64,000 nt of DNA from CAYSRJ01 sp964521865. GTDB taxonomy: Bacteria > Spirochaetota > B62-G9 > DRHN01. Location of the stretch: NCBI GenBank assembly GCA_964521865.1, contig CAZFTJ010000006.1, positions 62,001-126,000 of the forward strand. The letters are read 5' to 3'. The notes beneath the pieces are model-generated. The model had not been told where the DNA came from and made no database searches. It saw nothing but the letters and a program-made list of their open reading frames with translations. A program made the translations under genes and the position numbers. This document shows, in pieces, positions 8,165 through 16,869 of the stretch (its first letter is position 1; the number at the start of each line of letters is the position of its first letter).

Positions 8165-8445
8165 GTTAGTCCTCCGAAAATTTTCATGTACCGGGAAGCA
8201 GCTTTCAGCCGCTCGGGTATTCCGGTGTTTGAAGTATACAACACTATTGCAATTGAGCAACAATAAGTTACTATACAACTATACGGTATCCGGAGGATTT
8301 ACGGATTTGCCGGCAGTTTGTCGCCTGCAGTTTTTTCAACAATGTCGGATAAATAATGAGAGTAGAGTATGAAAATATGCGGTGCTGCCGTTTTATGCTT
8401 ATATTCAGGACGCGCACTATAATACATCTATGCAAGGAGTGAAAT

Positions 8446-9171
8446 ATGATTGTTGATCTGAAGGGACGTGTCGCGCTGGTTACAGGTGCGAGCAGGGGTA
8501 TAGGGCGGAGCATCAGCCTGGCGCTTTCCGAAGCAGGTGCTCATGTCGTACTTACCGCCCGTCATATGGACGAATTAAAAAAGACGGCAGAGGAGATTAC
8601 TGAGGGAGGCGGCGAAGCGACACCGGTAAAAGCGGATATCGGGAGGGAAAAAGATATAGTATCGCTGTTCGACGCAGTGAAGAAAAACCTGGGTAGGCTG
8701 GATATTTTGATCAACAATGCGGCGTTCGGTGTCTGGGGTGAGCTCGTCGACTTTTCAATTGAAGACTTCGACAGGGTTATGAGCGTAAATGTCCGCGGAT
8801 TGTACCTCTGCTGCCAGCAGGCCATGAAAATCATGATCCCGGCAGGACAGGGGTATATTATCAATATGTCGAGCGTGGTAGGGTTCAAGGGGTATCCGAA
8901 TCAGTCGGCCTACACGGCCAGCAAGCATGCGGTAATGGGAATTACGAAATCTCTTGCCGTTGAAGCTCAGAAGTACGGTATATGCGTTTCGGCAATTCAA
9001 CCGGGTGCGGTGGATACGGGCCTTACCGTAAAGGCCAGGCCCGACCTGGACCGTTCGATACTCCTTCGGCCGGATGATATCGCCCGCACCGTTTTATACC
9101 TGCTTTCACTTTCCGACAGAGCATGGGTCGATCAAATCTACATTCGCCGGAGAAGGAGCGCACCGTTCTGA
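8446..9171 (+). CDS. Short-chain dehydrogenase/reductase
   Basis: This is a classical SDR of 241 residues. It has the NAD(P) motif TGASRGIG (residues 14-21), the ADIGRE acidic stretch, NNAAFG, the catalytic serine in INMSSVVG, and the YTASK active-site tyrosine and lysine, then PGAVDTG. An arginine just after the glycine motif favours NADP(H). Resemblance to FabG-type 3-oxoacyl-ACP reductases is general; no fatty-acid genes are adjacent, so the substrate is open. A TATAAT hexamer at 8418-8423 is a likely -10 box, and CAAGGAG precedes the ATG. It converges on the MBL-fold gene at 9198. Confidence 0.88.
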   Translation: MIVDLKGRVALVTGASRGIGRSISLALSEAGAHVVLTARHMDELKKTAEEITEGGGEATPVKADIGREKDIVSLFDAVKKNLGRLDILINNAAFGVWGELVDFSIEDFDRVMSVNVRGLYLCCQQAMKIMIPAGQGYIINMSSVVGFKGYPNQSAYTASKHAVMGITKSLAVEAQKYGICVSAIQPGAVDTGLTVKARPDLDRSILLRPDDIARTVLYLLSLSDRAWVDQIYIRRRRSAPF

Positions 9172-9197
9172 TACTTCTCAAGCCCCAATGTCTCGAA

Positions 9198-10193
9198 TCA
9201 AAGCTGAAGCTCGAGGCCTTCGTAGGAGGCTACTATCTCTATATCGCTCTTCGGGTAGAGTTTGTTTTTATAGGATTTTCCGATTTCGACCATTCTGTGA
9301 ATTCTCTCGTCCGAATAGGTCGGGTCGTAGTGGAAGAGCACGACCTTTTTAATATTACCGTGGTGGGCAATATCGGTGCCTATCTGTATGGAGCTGTGCC
9401 CCCAGTCGATTTTGTTTAACGCTTCCTCCAGTGTGTACATGGTATCAAAGGTGAGAACATCCGCGCCCTTGAAAAAATCGATTGCTTTGTGGAGCTGATC
9501 GTAATTCTTGTCGTTGAATTCAACATCGGTGCTGTAGACAAATATCTTTCCCCCGGCCTCGATGCGGTATGCGAAAGAGTTTCCGGGATGGTTTTGCCGT
9601 AAAACCCTTATACTGAAATCACCGAAGTTTCTTTTATTATCGGGCTGTAAGACTGAAAATGTCTTCCGGGCCTGCATGTAATCCATGTCGATGGGGAAGT
9701 ATCGGGGATCGAACTGTCCCCGAAGCCTTTCTTCGAGATCGTCCATGCCGTAGAAAAACTCGAATTCATTGCCCTTGATGAAAAGAGGAACGAAAAACGG
9801 AAGGCCCTGAATATGATCCCAGTGTGTGTGGCTGAAGAAAAACAGCGCCCGCCCGTTGCCCTTTCCGAAATCACCGGACATAAGGTCGATACCGAGATTT
9901 CTTATTCCGGAACCGGCGTCCAGTATGATATTGCTGTTGCCGATCTGCAGAAATATACACGGTGTGTTTCCCCCGTAGGTTGATTTGAGATGAAGCGGGA
10001 GTTTATTGAAAATTTCCTTCAGAGTCAAACCCCTGCCGGCGTTGTTTTTTACAATAAGCGCGACCACCTGTTTTACCCTTTTTTCAAAGGCACGCGGATG
10101 AATGGGTGTGGGAAGCGATCCGCGTACACCATAGTACTTTATCCGCATAATAGGCGGCAACTTGCCGGCGCCGCCCTCTGAGCCTTTCGCCAT
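9198..10193 (-). CDS. Metallo-beta-lactamase-fold hydrolase with an inserted N-terminal loop
   Basis: The zinc motif HTHWDHIQG is intact, preceded by ILDAGSGIRNLG and followed by QNHPGNSFAYRIE and STDVEFND, which supply further metal ligands. This pattern matches the branch of the MBL superfamily that includes PhnP-like phosphodiesterases and many proteins labelled 'MBL fold metallo-hydrolase' of about 260-300 residues. The N-terminus RIKYYGVRGSLPTP is that family's start block (RGSxPxP), after which this protein carries a roughly 40-residue insertion (residues about 35-70) before YGGNTPCIFLQ. ATG 10193 is supported by GGAGAAG three bases upstream. The C-terminal ALNKIDWGHSSIQIGTDIA and HHG segments supply the last histidines. 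Substrate unknown. Confidence 0.82.
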   Translation of the reverse strand: MAKGSEGGAGKLPPIMRIKYYGVRGSLPTPIHPRAFEKRVKQVVALIVKNNAGRGLTLKEIFNKLPLHLKSTYGGNTPCIFLQIGNSNIILDAGSGIRNLGIDLMSGDFGKGNGRALFFFSHTHWDHIQGLPFFVPLFIKGNEFEFFYGMDDLEERLRGQFDPRYFPIDMDYMQARKTFSVLQPDNKRNFGDFSIRVLRQNHPGNSFAYRIEAGGKIFVYSTDVEFNDKNYDQLHKAIDFFKGADVLTFDTMYTLEEALNKIDWGHSSIQIGTDIAHHGNIKKVVLFHYDPTYSDERIHRMVEIGKSYKNKLYPKSDIEIVASYEGLELQL

Positions 10194-10767
10194 TTTCTTC
10201 TCCGGAATCTCAACCCTTTCGTTTCTGTCAGCTTCAGTTAAATGGAGGCTGAAACCGAACGAAGTCGATGTCGTTCAGACGCGAATCGTCCATATAAAAC
10301 AACTACTCGCGCCGAACCCCCTTCAAAGACAGTAAAAAAGAAGCTTCAATTGCAGCCGTACCTTTGATCCGGTACAAAAACAGTACCCGATAACGGTGAA
10401 AATGGCAAGCTATCTTTATATGAGCTTTTTTATGAATTTAAGCTGCCCGGCATGCCTGTATACCGGTCGTCATTATCGGCTTGTTTTATACGAAGTACGA
10501 ATAGTACCGTGTTTTTGAAAGTACATGACAGAGGCGCTTTCCTGTAGATGTGCGTTTACTGACGTATATCAGACTAAGGATATATCAGTGCTGAGGTGAA
10601 GAATATCAGTGAAGAAAATTTGCAATGCCGGAAATTAACGACAATAATTAATATATACACATGTAAACGGAGTACTGAATACACAGTGCCGCTTCTGGTT
10701 TTCGTGCCGATCCGAAGCGCGGGGAGCAGGAGGAATCAAACAGTCCTCCGGTTCGGAGAGGAAGATT
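10194..10767. other. Intergenic region, 574 bp, with nested GTACC/GGTAC repeats
   Basis: No gene was recognised. Around 10358-10387 GTACC, GGTAC and GTACC alternate with short spacers, so two overlapping hairpins can form. Promoters for the divergent MBL-fold gene and the HDOD gene should lie here. Short open frames in this stretch have no homology that I recognise. Confidence 0.4.
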
Positions 10768-11649
10768 ATGAATTCGACGCATGAAAAAAGCGTTACTTTA
10801 CATGATCTGGTCGTTCGGACAGACGATTCTGAAATATCGTCAATAAAGAGAATTGTTGCAGGAATTCTGGAGATTATTAACAATCCACGGTCTACCGCAA
10901 AAAATCTCAAAGACCTCATTGAGGTGGACCCTCCGCTAACAGCGAAATTGCTGAAAACTGCCAACTCGGCGTACTTTTCATCGGGCAAGAAGATCAGTGA
11001 CATAGAGGAAGCGGTTATATGGGTCGGTTTTGATACGCTCAAGGAGCTTGCTCTTCGGCAGAAGGTGTGTGAAATATTTTCACGCGGCAACCCGATTGGC
11101 AGGTATTCCAGGGAGCTTCTCTGGAAGCACTGTGTTTCGGTTGCCGTACTGGCAAAGATGATTTGCAGGCGGGAGTTCTGTGAGAAAGGGGACTCGACGT
11201 ATGCTGCAGCGCTCCTTCACGATATAGGGATTATCGTTGAGGATCAGTTTCTGCATGAGGAATTCAAAGACATCCTGCATATGGTGGAGCACGATCATGT
11301 GAATATAATCGATGCAGAATGTGAAATGCTCGGCTACAACCATGCCGAGATCGGACATGTTTTAAGCACATACTGGAACCTGCCCGACGATATCGTTCGC
11401 AGTATTGGCGGACATCACGGGCCCTTTCAGGAGCCCGGCACACATTCGAGGATGGAGCTTACCCTCTTTGTTGCAAATCACCTGTGCCATGTAAATTGTA
11501 TTGGATACCGCGACACACCGCAAACCAATGTAGAGCTCTACCGAAGATGCTTAAACGCGCTTGGCCTTGAAGAAGCGGTTTTGGATATCATTATGGAAGA
11601 TCTGTACAGAGAAATTGAGAGACTGGAAGAGCAGGGTATGCTGTCGTAA
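10768..11649 (+). CDS. HDOD-domain signalling protein
   Basis: HDOD domains are HD-related, mostly non-catalytic modules in bacterial signal transduction. Typical features are the N-terminal IVAGILEIINNPRSTAKNLKDLIEVDPPLTAKLLKTA region split over residues 28-65, NSAYFSS, the AVIWVGFDTLKELAL block, LWKHCVSVAVLAKMI, and ALLHDIGIIV where the HD pair appears. Later GYNHAEIGHVL and IGGHHGP complete the fold. At 293 residues the protein is a stand-alone HDOD without an attached GGDEF, EAL or kinase. AGAGGAAG precedes the ATG. It is followed 116 bp later by a hybrid kinase on the same strand, so the two may act in one signalling route. Confidence 0.88.
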   Translation: MNSTHEKSVTLHDLVVRTDDSEISSIKRIVAGILEIINNPRSTAKNLKDLIEVDPPLTAKLLKTANSAYFSSGKKISDIEEAVIWVGFDTLKELALRQKVCEIFSRGNPIGRYSRELLWKHCVSVAVLAKMICRREFCEKGDSTYAAALLHDIGIIVEDQFLHEEFKDILHMVEHDHVNIIDAECEMLGYNHAEIGHVLSTYWNLPDDIVRSIGGHHGPFQEPGTHSRMELTLFVANHLCHVNCIGYRDTPQTNVELYRRCLNALGLEEAVLDIIMEDLYREIERLEEQGMLS

Positions 11650-11765
11650 AAAAAGTTACCAGAATGCAAGATAGCGGGGTTTGCACATGAGAGGGCGGCG
11701 AAGCCGAGAAATCAGGGAAAGTAATACTCCAGGACTGCAAACTCAGCAACAGGAGAAGCAGTACA

Positions 11766-13514
11766 ATGGTCAAAACCTATACCGCAGATGAGATGAAAAA
11801 GAGGATCGCTCTGCTGGAGATCAAGCTGCGGCATCTGAATAATGAGCTTCACCTTGCAAGGGAGGAGTACGAACGGACCGCTGAAAACTATTTCGATATA
11901 TACACGAATCTGGAAAAAAAAGTCAAGGAGCGGACCGACCGGTTGATAAAACTACAGAAGGTTCTCAAAGAGAAGAACAGCCAGCTCCAGTTGATGCTCG
12001 ATTCCTCTCCTGTAATGATTTTTTATGAGGATGCACAACGGAAATACATAAGAGTAAACAAAAGATTTTCGAAGACGGTTGATGTTCCGATCAAACGGAT
12101 GATAGGCAGGTCTTACAATGAACTGTTTCCGGATGATCCGGGATCGGTGTTTAATTCCGATAGCGAGGTGCTTAAAACCGGTGAACCGGTTTCAGGCAGA
12201 TCCGGAGTCATCCAGACGGGTGCGGAACAGCGGCATATCATGCTCGATATGGTTCCCTGCAGGGTTAACAGCGGGGAGATTATCGGAGTCCTTGGCTTTG
12301 CCGTTGACGTAACGAAACAGAAAAGAGTCGAAAGAGAAAAGAGGGAGCTGCAGCTGAGGATAGCGCGTGCCGAAAAAATGGAGGCGATCGGTCTGCTTGC
12401 AGGCGGCGTAGCCCATGACGGTAACAATATACTTACCGGGATAAGCGGGTATCTACAGCTTCTGGAAATGAACCTTCCGGAAGACGATCCCAACCGTGTG
12501 TATATAAAAGGCTCGCTTGCGGCTTCCGAACAGATGGGTCGTCTTATCGATGATCTGCTCACCCTCACACGCAACGTGGTAACGAGCAAAGAGCCGGTAA
12601 ATCTCAACGATATAATCTCCGATTATATGGGGTCTCCAGTTTTTAAGAGCCTGAAAGAGCATCATCCGAATGTTACGGTGATCCTCCGCCTGTCGGGCGA
12701 CCTGCTCAATATTAACGGCGTACCGACAAATCTGACCAAACTGCTTATGAACATTGTGACGAATTCAGCTGAGGCGATGCCCGACGGCGGAGAGATACGC
12801 ATCGAGACGAGAAACCAGTATGTGGAAAAACCCATCAACGGATATGACCTGAAAATAACGGAGGGCGATTTTGTCGTCCTCGCTGTGACCGACAGCGGGA
12901 TGGGCATCAAAGATTCTGATCTGAACAGGATCTTCGAGCCCTTCTACACAAAAAAGATAACGGGCAAGAGCGGAACCGGACTCGGCATGGCCGTTGTATA
13001 CGGTATCGTGAAAGATCATGAAGGATTGATCGACGTTCAGAGCATTAATGGAAAGGGCACCACGTTTGAGATATACTTTCCGATAACGAAAGAAGAAATA
13101 TCAAGGAAAAAGGCAATTGTGCCGGTTGAAGAGTACATCGGCAGCGGAGAGAAAATCCTTGTGGTTGATGACCTCGAAGCACAGAGGGTAATTCTCTCGG
13201 AGATATTGGCCAGACTCGGCTATTCGGTCGACTGCGCTGCAAGCGGGGAGGAGGCGGTGGGATACCTGAAAACCAACTCCGCAGACCTCATCATTCTCGA
13301 TATGATAATGAATCCCGGAATAGACGGCCTTGAGACATATAAAAGGATTATTGAAATACATCCCGGCCAGAAGGCGGTAATTGCAAGCGGGTATTCAAAA
13401 ACGGAGCGCGTGAAAGAAGCCCAGCGTCTCGGCGCCGGTGAGTACATAAAAAAGCCATATACCTTCGAGAAGATCGGTCTTGCCGTGAGAGCGGCGCTGA
13501 AGAAATCCGGCTGA
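11766..13514 (+). CDS. PAS-domain hybrid histidine kinase with C-terminal receiver
   Basis: The 582-residue cytosolic protein has, in order, an N-terminal coiled coil (about 5-75), a PAS domain (about 75-185), a HisKA dimerisation domain, an HATPase domain (about 305-440) and a receiver (about 460-580). The phosphorylated histidine is His217 in VAHDGNN; relatives read AHDFNN, so a conserved aromatic is glycine here. ATP-binding boxes are intact: NIVTNSAEAM, DSGMGI, FEPFYT and GTGLGMAVVYG. The receiver aspartate is Asp512 in LDM, with lysine in IKKPY. No membrane segments are visible, so the signal is cytosolic. The upstream HDOD gene and absence of a separate output protein suggest phosphotransfer elsewhere or autoregulation through the attached receiver. 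Confidence 0.9.
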   Translation: MVKTYTADEMKKRIALLEIKLRHLNNELHLAREEYERTAENYFDIYTNLEKKVKERTDRLIKLQKVLKEKNSQLQLMLDSSPVMIFYEDAQRKYIRVNKRFSKTVDVPIKRMIGRSYNELFPDDPGSVFNSDSEVLKTGEPVSGRSGVIQTGAEQRHIMLDMVPCRVNSGEIIGVLGFAVDVTKQKRVEREKRELQLRIARAEKMEAIGLLAGGVAHDGNNILTGISGYLQLLEMNLPEDDPNRVYIKGSLAASEQMGRLIDDLLTLTRNVVTSKEPVNLNDIISDYMGSPVFKSLKEHHPNVTVILRLSGDLLNINGVPTNLTKLLMNIVTNSAEAMPDGGEIRIETRNQYVEKPINGYDLKITEGDFVVLAVTDSGMGIKDSDLNRIFEPFYTKKITGKSGTGLGMAVVYGIVKDHEGLIDVQSINGKGTTFEIYFPITKEEISRKKAIVPVEEYIGSGEKILVVDDLEAQRVILSEILARLGYSVDCAASGEEAVGYLKTNSADLIILDMIMNPGIDGLETYKRIIEIHPGQKAVIASGYSKTERVKEAQRLGAGEYIKKPYTFEKIGLAVRAALKKSG

Positions 13515-13672
13515 ATCGGTTGTATGTGTGGTTTTTCGCATCATTCCGCCGTCTCTCTTTGTCAAAAACGAATAACTTTCAACGTCGAACAGCTTTACAC
13601 TGCTGATATTCCCACCAAAAAAACTCATATGTTCCGGTGATTTGGCTTCTATACCGTCTTTTAATATTTTTA

Positions 13673-13700
13673 TTGACATCCGGGGGTTTGGATGTATGGT
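13673..13700 (+). promoter_or_regulatory. Sigma-70-type promoter for the SGNH lipoprotein gene
   Basis: A consensus -35 TTGACA (13673-13678) is followed after 16 bases by TATGGT (13695-13700). The start codon of the lipoprotein gene lies 36 bases downstream. The assignment rests on consensus match and position only. Confidence 0.5.
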
Positions 13701-13735
13701 TGAGATATGCCGATTGATCCATGTGGAGGAAAGGC

Positions 13736-15178
13736 ATGCTGAAACGGTATGCATGGATTATTCTTGTTGTCCTGTTTCTGCTCTGTTCCTGCGGCGGTTC
13801 ATCGAAACAGCAGAAACTCGTTGCCATCGGAGACAGCAGCACCATGGGTATAATGGATCTGGGTCTGAAAGAGGATTTCCAGCAGCACTCCTACCCGTAC
13901 TTCATCGCCTGTCAGCTCGGCATCGATGACGATTTTCAGCAGCCGCTTGTGACAGAACCGGGTGTCGGCGTATATCCCTACAAAACTCCCGTTACTCTCG
14001 AAAACGGGACGCTCGTCGCCGATTACTGGGATGAAAATCTGTCGATCGACGAAATGGTCGCTGCAATTCTGCCGCTTCTTAAAAATGTAATGCTCGACAG
14101 GCCGTACGATAATCTTGCAGTAAACGGCGCGCGTTTGTACGATATCCGGCACACAACCGGCTCCGTCAATTCGGTATCTCCGGGCAATTACTTCTTCGAT
14201 ATTGTCCTCAGAAATGTGATCCTTCCTCCCTACCCGTACTTCGGAGACACCACGGTGCTCGAACAGGTTGTTGAGCTCGACCCGGACATCGTACTTCTCT
14301 GGATAGGGAACAACGATGTGCTCGGTGCCGTGCTCGCGGGCGGTGTTGAAAGCCAGATAACAACCTATGACGATTTCAGAAATGAGATGTATGCACTGCT
14401 TTCGGATCTCACCGCAGAAACCGATGCAGAAATCGTGATAGCGAACATTCCCGGGTATCTCCCGCTCGGGTTCGCGCTTGACGCGGATTTTGTGGACACC
14501 GGATCTGCAGTTGAGCCTGTAGTGTTCGATATGGCCGGTCTTCAACCCATCAATTTCGGCACTGAGGCCAGTCCCGATTATATACCGCTTCTCATAGAAG
14601 AAAGCGGCGTTTCTCACATTCTCCTCACAGGAGCGATTGAGTACTCAGAGAATGGTACGGGGATTCCATCGAAAACCCAGTTGATGCAAGCGCCCTACCT
14701 GAAAACACAGCAAGAGGCCGATGCGATATACGCAAAGATGGCTGAAATAGGACTGCCTGTTGACGGGAGCTCTGTGGGGACAAATCTCACGGGCGACTAC
14801 ACGATTACCTCGTCCGAGGAAAAGACTATCGATAATGCAATTGCCGGCTTCAACTCGGTCATTACTCAACTTGCCGGACAGTTCGGTATACCTCTGGTCG
14901 ATATGCACACCCTCTATGACCCGGACAATCCCGGCGCTTTCGGCGGGTATTCGGGGGAGTATGTCTTACACAACAAGGCGAGTACGGTGTTCAGCCTCGA
15001 CGGCGTTCACCCCAACAATCTGGGCCATGCGGTTATCGCAAATGCCTTTATCGATGCGCTCAATCGGGGCTACGGTTTCAACATGTCGAAAATCGACACG
15101 GAAAGCTACAGGGGTCAGTACATCGGTTTGAGCGATTTAAAAAGCTGTCCGAATGCATTGATGCGGCTCGGTCCGTGA
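13736..15178 (+). CDS. SGNH/GDSL-family hydrolase lipoprotein
   Basis: The protein of 480 residues begins MLKRYAWIILVV and ends its signal with LLCSC, a good lipobox, so it should be anchored in the outer or inner membrane. Block I of SGNH esterases is VAIGDSSTMG, block III is WIGNNDVLG with the oxyanion asparagine, and block V is LDGVHPNNLGH with the Asp-x-x-His pair. A large insert of about 150 residues lies between blocks III and V. ATG 13736 follows GGAGGA at 13725-13730; an upstream start would break the signal peptide. Esterase or lipase activity is inferred from the catalytic residues. It is flanked by unrelated genes and by its own promoter. Confidence 0.88.
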   Translation: MLKRYAWIILVVLFLLCSCGGSSKQQKLVAIGDSSTMGIMDLGLKEDFQQHSYPYFIACQLGIDDDFQQPLVTEPGVGVYPYKTPVTLENGTLVADYWDENLSIDEMVAAILPLLKNVMLDRPYDNLAVNGARLYDIRHTTGSVNSVSPGNYFFDIVLRNVILPPYPYFGDTTVLEQVVELDPDIVLLWIGNNDVLGAVLAGGVESQITTYDDFRNEMYALLSDLTAETDAEIVIANIPGYLPLGFALDADFVDTGSAVEPVVFDMAGLQPINFGTEASPDYIPLLIEESGVSHILLTGAIEYSENGTGIPSKTQLMQAPYLKTQQEADAIYAKMAEIGLPVDGSSVGTNLTGDYTITSSEEKTIDNAIAGFNSVITQLAGQFGIPLVDMHTLYDPDNPGAFGGYSGEYVLHNKASTVFSLDGVHPNNLGHAVIANAFIDALNRGYGFNMSKIDTESYRGQYIGLSDLKSCPNALMRLGP

Positions 15179-15265
15179 TTTATCATACTAAAAAATTTAC
15201 AAAGTTTTCCCGCATTTTTTCCGTTTATTACAACGGCTCAGCCTGTCGTTCTTTTTTCCAAAAAC

Positions 15266-15294
15266 TTTACATCCGTTTATTTTGTCAGTACTAT
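15266..15294 (+). promoter_or_regulatory. Sigma-70-type promoter for the ketosynthase gene
   Basis: TTTACA (15266-15271), a 17-base spacer and TACTAT (15289-15294) form a near-consensus promoter 91 bases upstream of the start codon. The 14-mer GTACTATAGTGCAT that covers the -10 box recurs near 19699, where no equally good -35 box is visible. Confidence 0.5.
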
Positions 15295-15384
15295 AGTGCA
15301 TTGCGTGCCTTTGAAATGGCGGGGAAGGACAGCATCCCCAGGCATGTTAATGTGTAAAACCGGAAGAAAGGAGTCTGTATATTT

Positions 15385-16722
15385 ATGCCGAAGCGAGTTG
15401 TCGTGACCGGACTTGGGCCCGTTTCATCCATCGGTATCGGTACAAAAGCGTTTTGGGAAAATGCGCTGCACGGAAGAGGATATTTCCGGAACGTCGATTT
15501 TTCCGATGTGGATATCGAGCAGTATAGGAGCAGGGTCTGCTCGCCTGTTGATAACTTCAATCCCGACAATCACCTCGAGCTGACAAAAGGCTTGAAGAGG
15601 GCGGGGAGGGCGACGAAGTACTCGATTGTCGGGACCTACCTGGCTCTCGTCGATGCCGGGTTCGGCGTCGTTCCAGTCGAGAAGGGCGGTACGTCACAGC
15701 CGAAATACTACCTCGTCAAAGGGCTTGACCCGGACCGGACCGGTATAATTCTCGGACAGGCAGTACCCAATGCAGACGTTGAATATCCGGAGCATCTCAA
15801 ATTCATTCATGACAGGGGCCCCAGGAGGGTAAATCCTTTTACCCTGCCGCAGACGAACTCGAATAGGGGGGCCACGGCCGCAGCAGAATGGTTTTTTTTG
15901 AAGGGGACAGGCCTTACGGTTAATACCGCCTGTGCATCGGCAACCCATGCAATCGGCATCGCCGCACTGCATATACGGCAGGGTATTGAGGATGTGATGG
16001 TAACGGGAGGTGCGGAAGCGGCTCTCGATTCTTATGTGTTTTCAGGATTTGATATCATACGGGCGCTGAGCAGGAGAAACGATGACCCGATGAGGGCATC
16101 ACGGCCCTTTGACCGCGACAGGGACGGATTTGTGCTCGGCGAAGGGGCCGGCATTCTGGTGCTTGAGGAGCTCGAGCATGCAAGAAAGCGGGGTATACGG
16201 GTATACGGGGAAATCATCGGCTATGGGTATTCTCAGGATGCATTTCACATAGTTTCCCCGGATCCGTACGGTAAGGCGGCAATTCAGGCGGTTAAAAATG
16301 GTTTATCGATGGCTGAGCTCGTACCGGAGGAGGTGGAGTACATCAATGCACACGGCACTTCGACCATTATCAACGACCCAACGGAATCTTTTATTATAAA
16401 GCAGGTATATGGTGAATACGCGTACAAGGTTCCAATCAGCTCCTCCAAATCCTGCTTCGGTCACGCGATCGGTGCGGCAGGAGGGCTCGAATCAATTGTC
16501 ACGCTGCTGGCAATGGAAAGCAGCGCTGTTCCGCCAACTGCAAATCTCGACAATCCGGATCTGGAATTTGTCGACCCGGCGGCACCCGACCTCGACAAAC
16601 GATGCGACCTAGACTATGTCCCGCACGCGATGCGGGAGCAGGAGATTCGAATTGCGGTAAAACATTCCTTCGGCTTCGGCGGACAGAATGGTGTGCTCGT
16701 ATTCAAAAGAATCGAAAGGTAA
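15385..16722 (+). CDS. Beta-ketoacyl-[ACP] synthase, FabF/KAS II type
   Basis: The Cys-His-His triad of a condensing enzyme is complete: Cys183 in NTACASATHAIG, His323 in NAHGTST, and His360 in SSSKSCFGHAIGAAGG with Lys355. The 445-residue length exceeds the usual 412; the extra bases fall at residues about 95-120 and 140-160. It would join malonyl-ACP to an acyl chain in the cytoplasm. Unlike the core fatty-acid genes it is alone, without acp, fabG or fabD next to it, and has its own promoter, so a secondary role (a special lipid or polyketide) is as likely as housekeeping FabF. GAAAGGAG precedes the ATG with a long spacer. Confidence 0.9.
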   Translation: MPKRVVVTGLGPVSSIGIGTKAFWENALHGRGYFRNVDFSDVDIEQYRSRVCSPVDNFNPDNHLELTKGLKRAGRATKYSIVGTYLALVDAGFGVVPVEKGGTSQPKYYLVKGLDPDRTGIILGQAVPNADVEYPEHLKFIHDRGPRRVNPFTLPQTNSNRGATAAAEWFFLKGTGLTVNTACASATHAIGIAALHIRQGIEDVMVTGGAEAALDSYVFSGFDIIRALSRRNDDPMRASRPFDRDRDGFVLGEGAGILVLEELEHARKRGIRVYGEIIGYGYSQDAFHIVSPDPYGKAAIQAVKNGLSMAELVPEEVEYINAHGTSTIINDPTESFIIKQVYGEYAYKVPISSSKSCFGHAIGAAGGLESIVTLLAMESSAVPPTANLDNPDLEFVDPAAPDLDKRCDLDYVPHAMREQEIRIAVKHSFGFGGQNGVLVFKRIER

Positions 16723-16869
16723 TCTTGGGGATTCACTTCTCACGATTCAACTTCGATTTCTTCGGAAATGTAGAGGGTGCCGAGAGACACTACAACACAT
16801 ACAAATGGTATGAAGAGGATCTCATACGGCATAATGATGTGTCAATAAGAAACGATTTGTTTCTGGATG

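Noticed and set aside
7571..8266. Long plus-strand frame of 231 residues opposite the transaldolase-like gene
   Set aside because: It is antisense to a gene with clear family motifs and its translation is cysteine- and histidine-rich noise.
13799..14617. Long minus-strand frame of 272 residues inside the SGNH lipoprotein gene
   Set aside because: The plus strand has signal peptide, GDS, GNND and DGVHPNNLGH blocks; the reverse frame has no family pattern.
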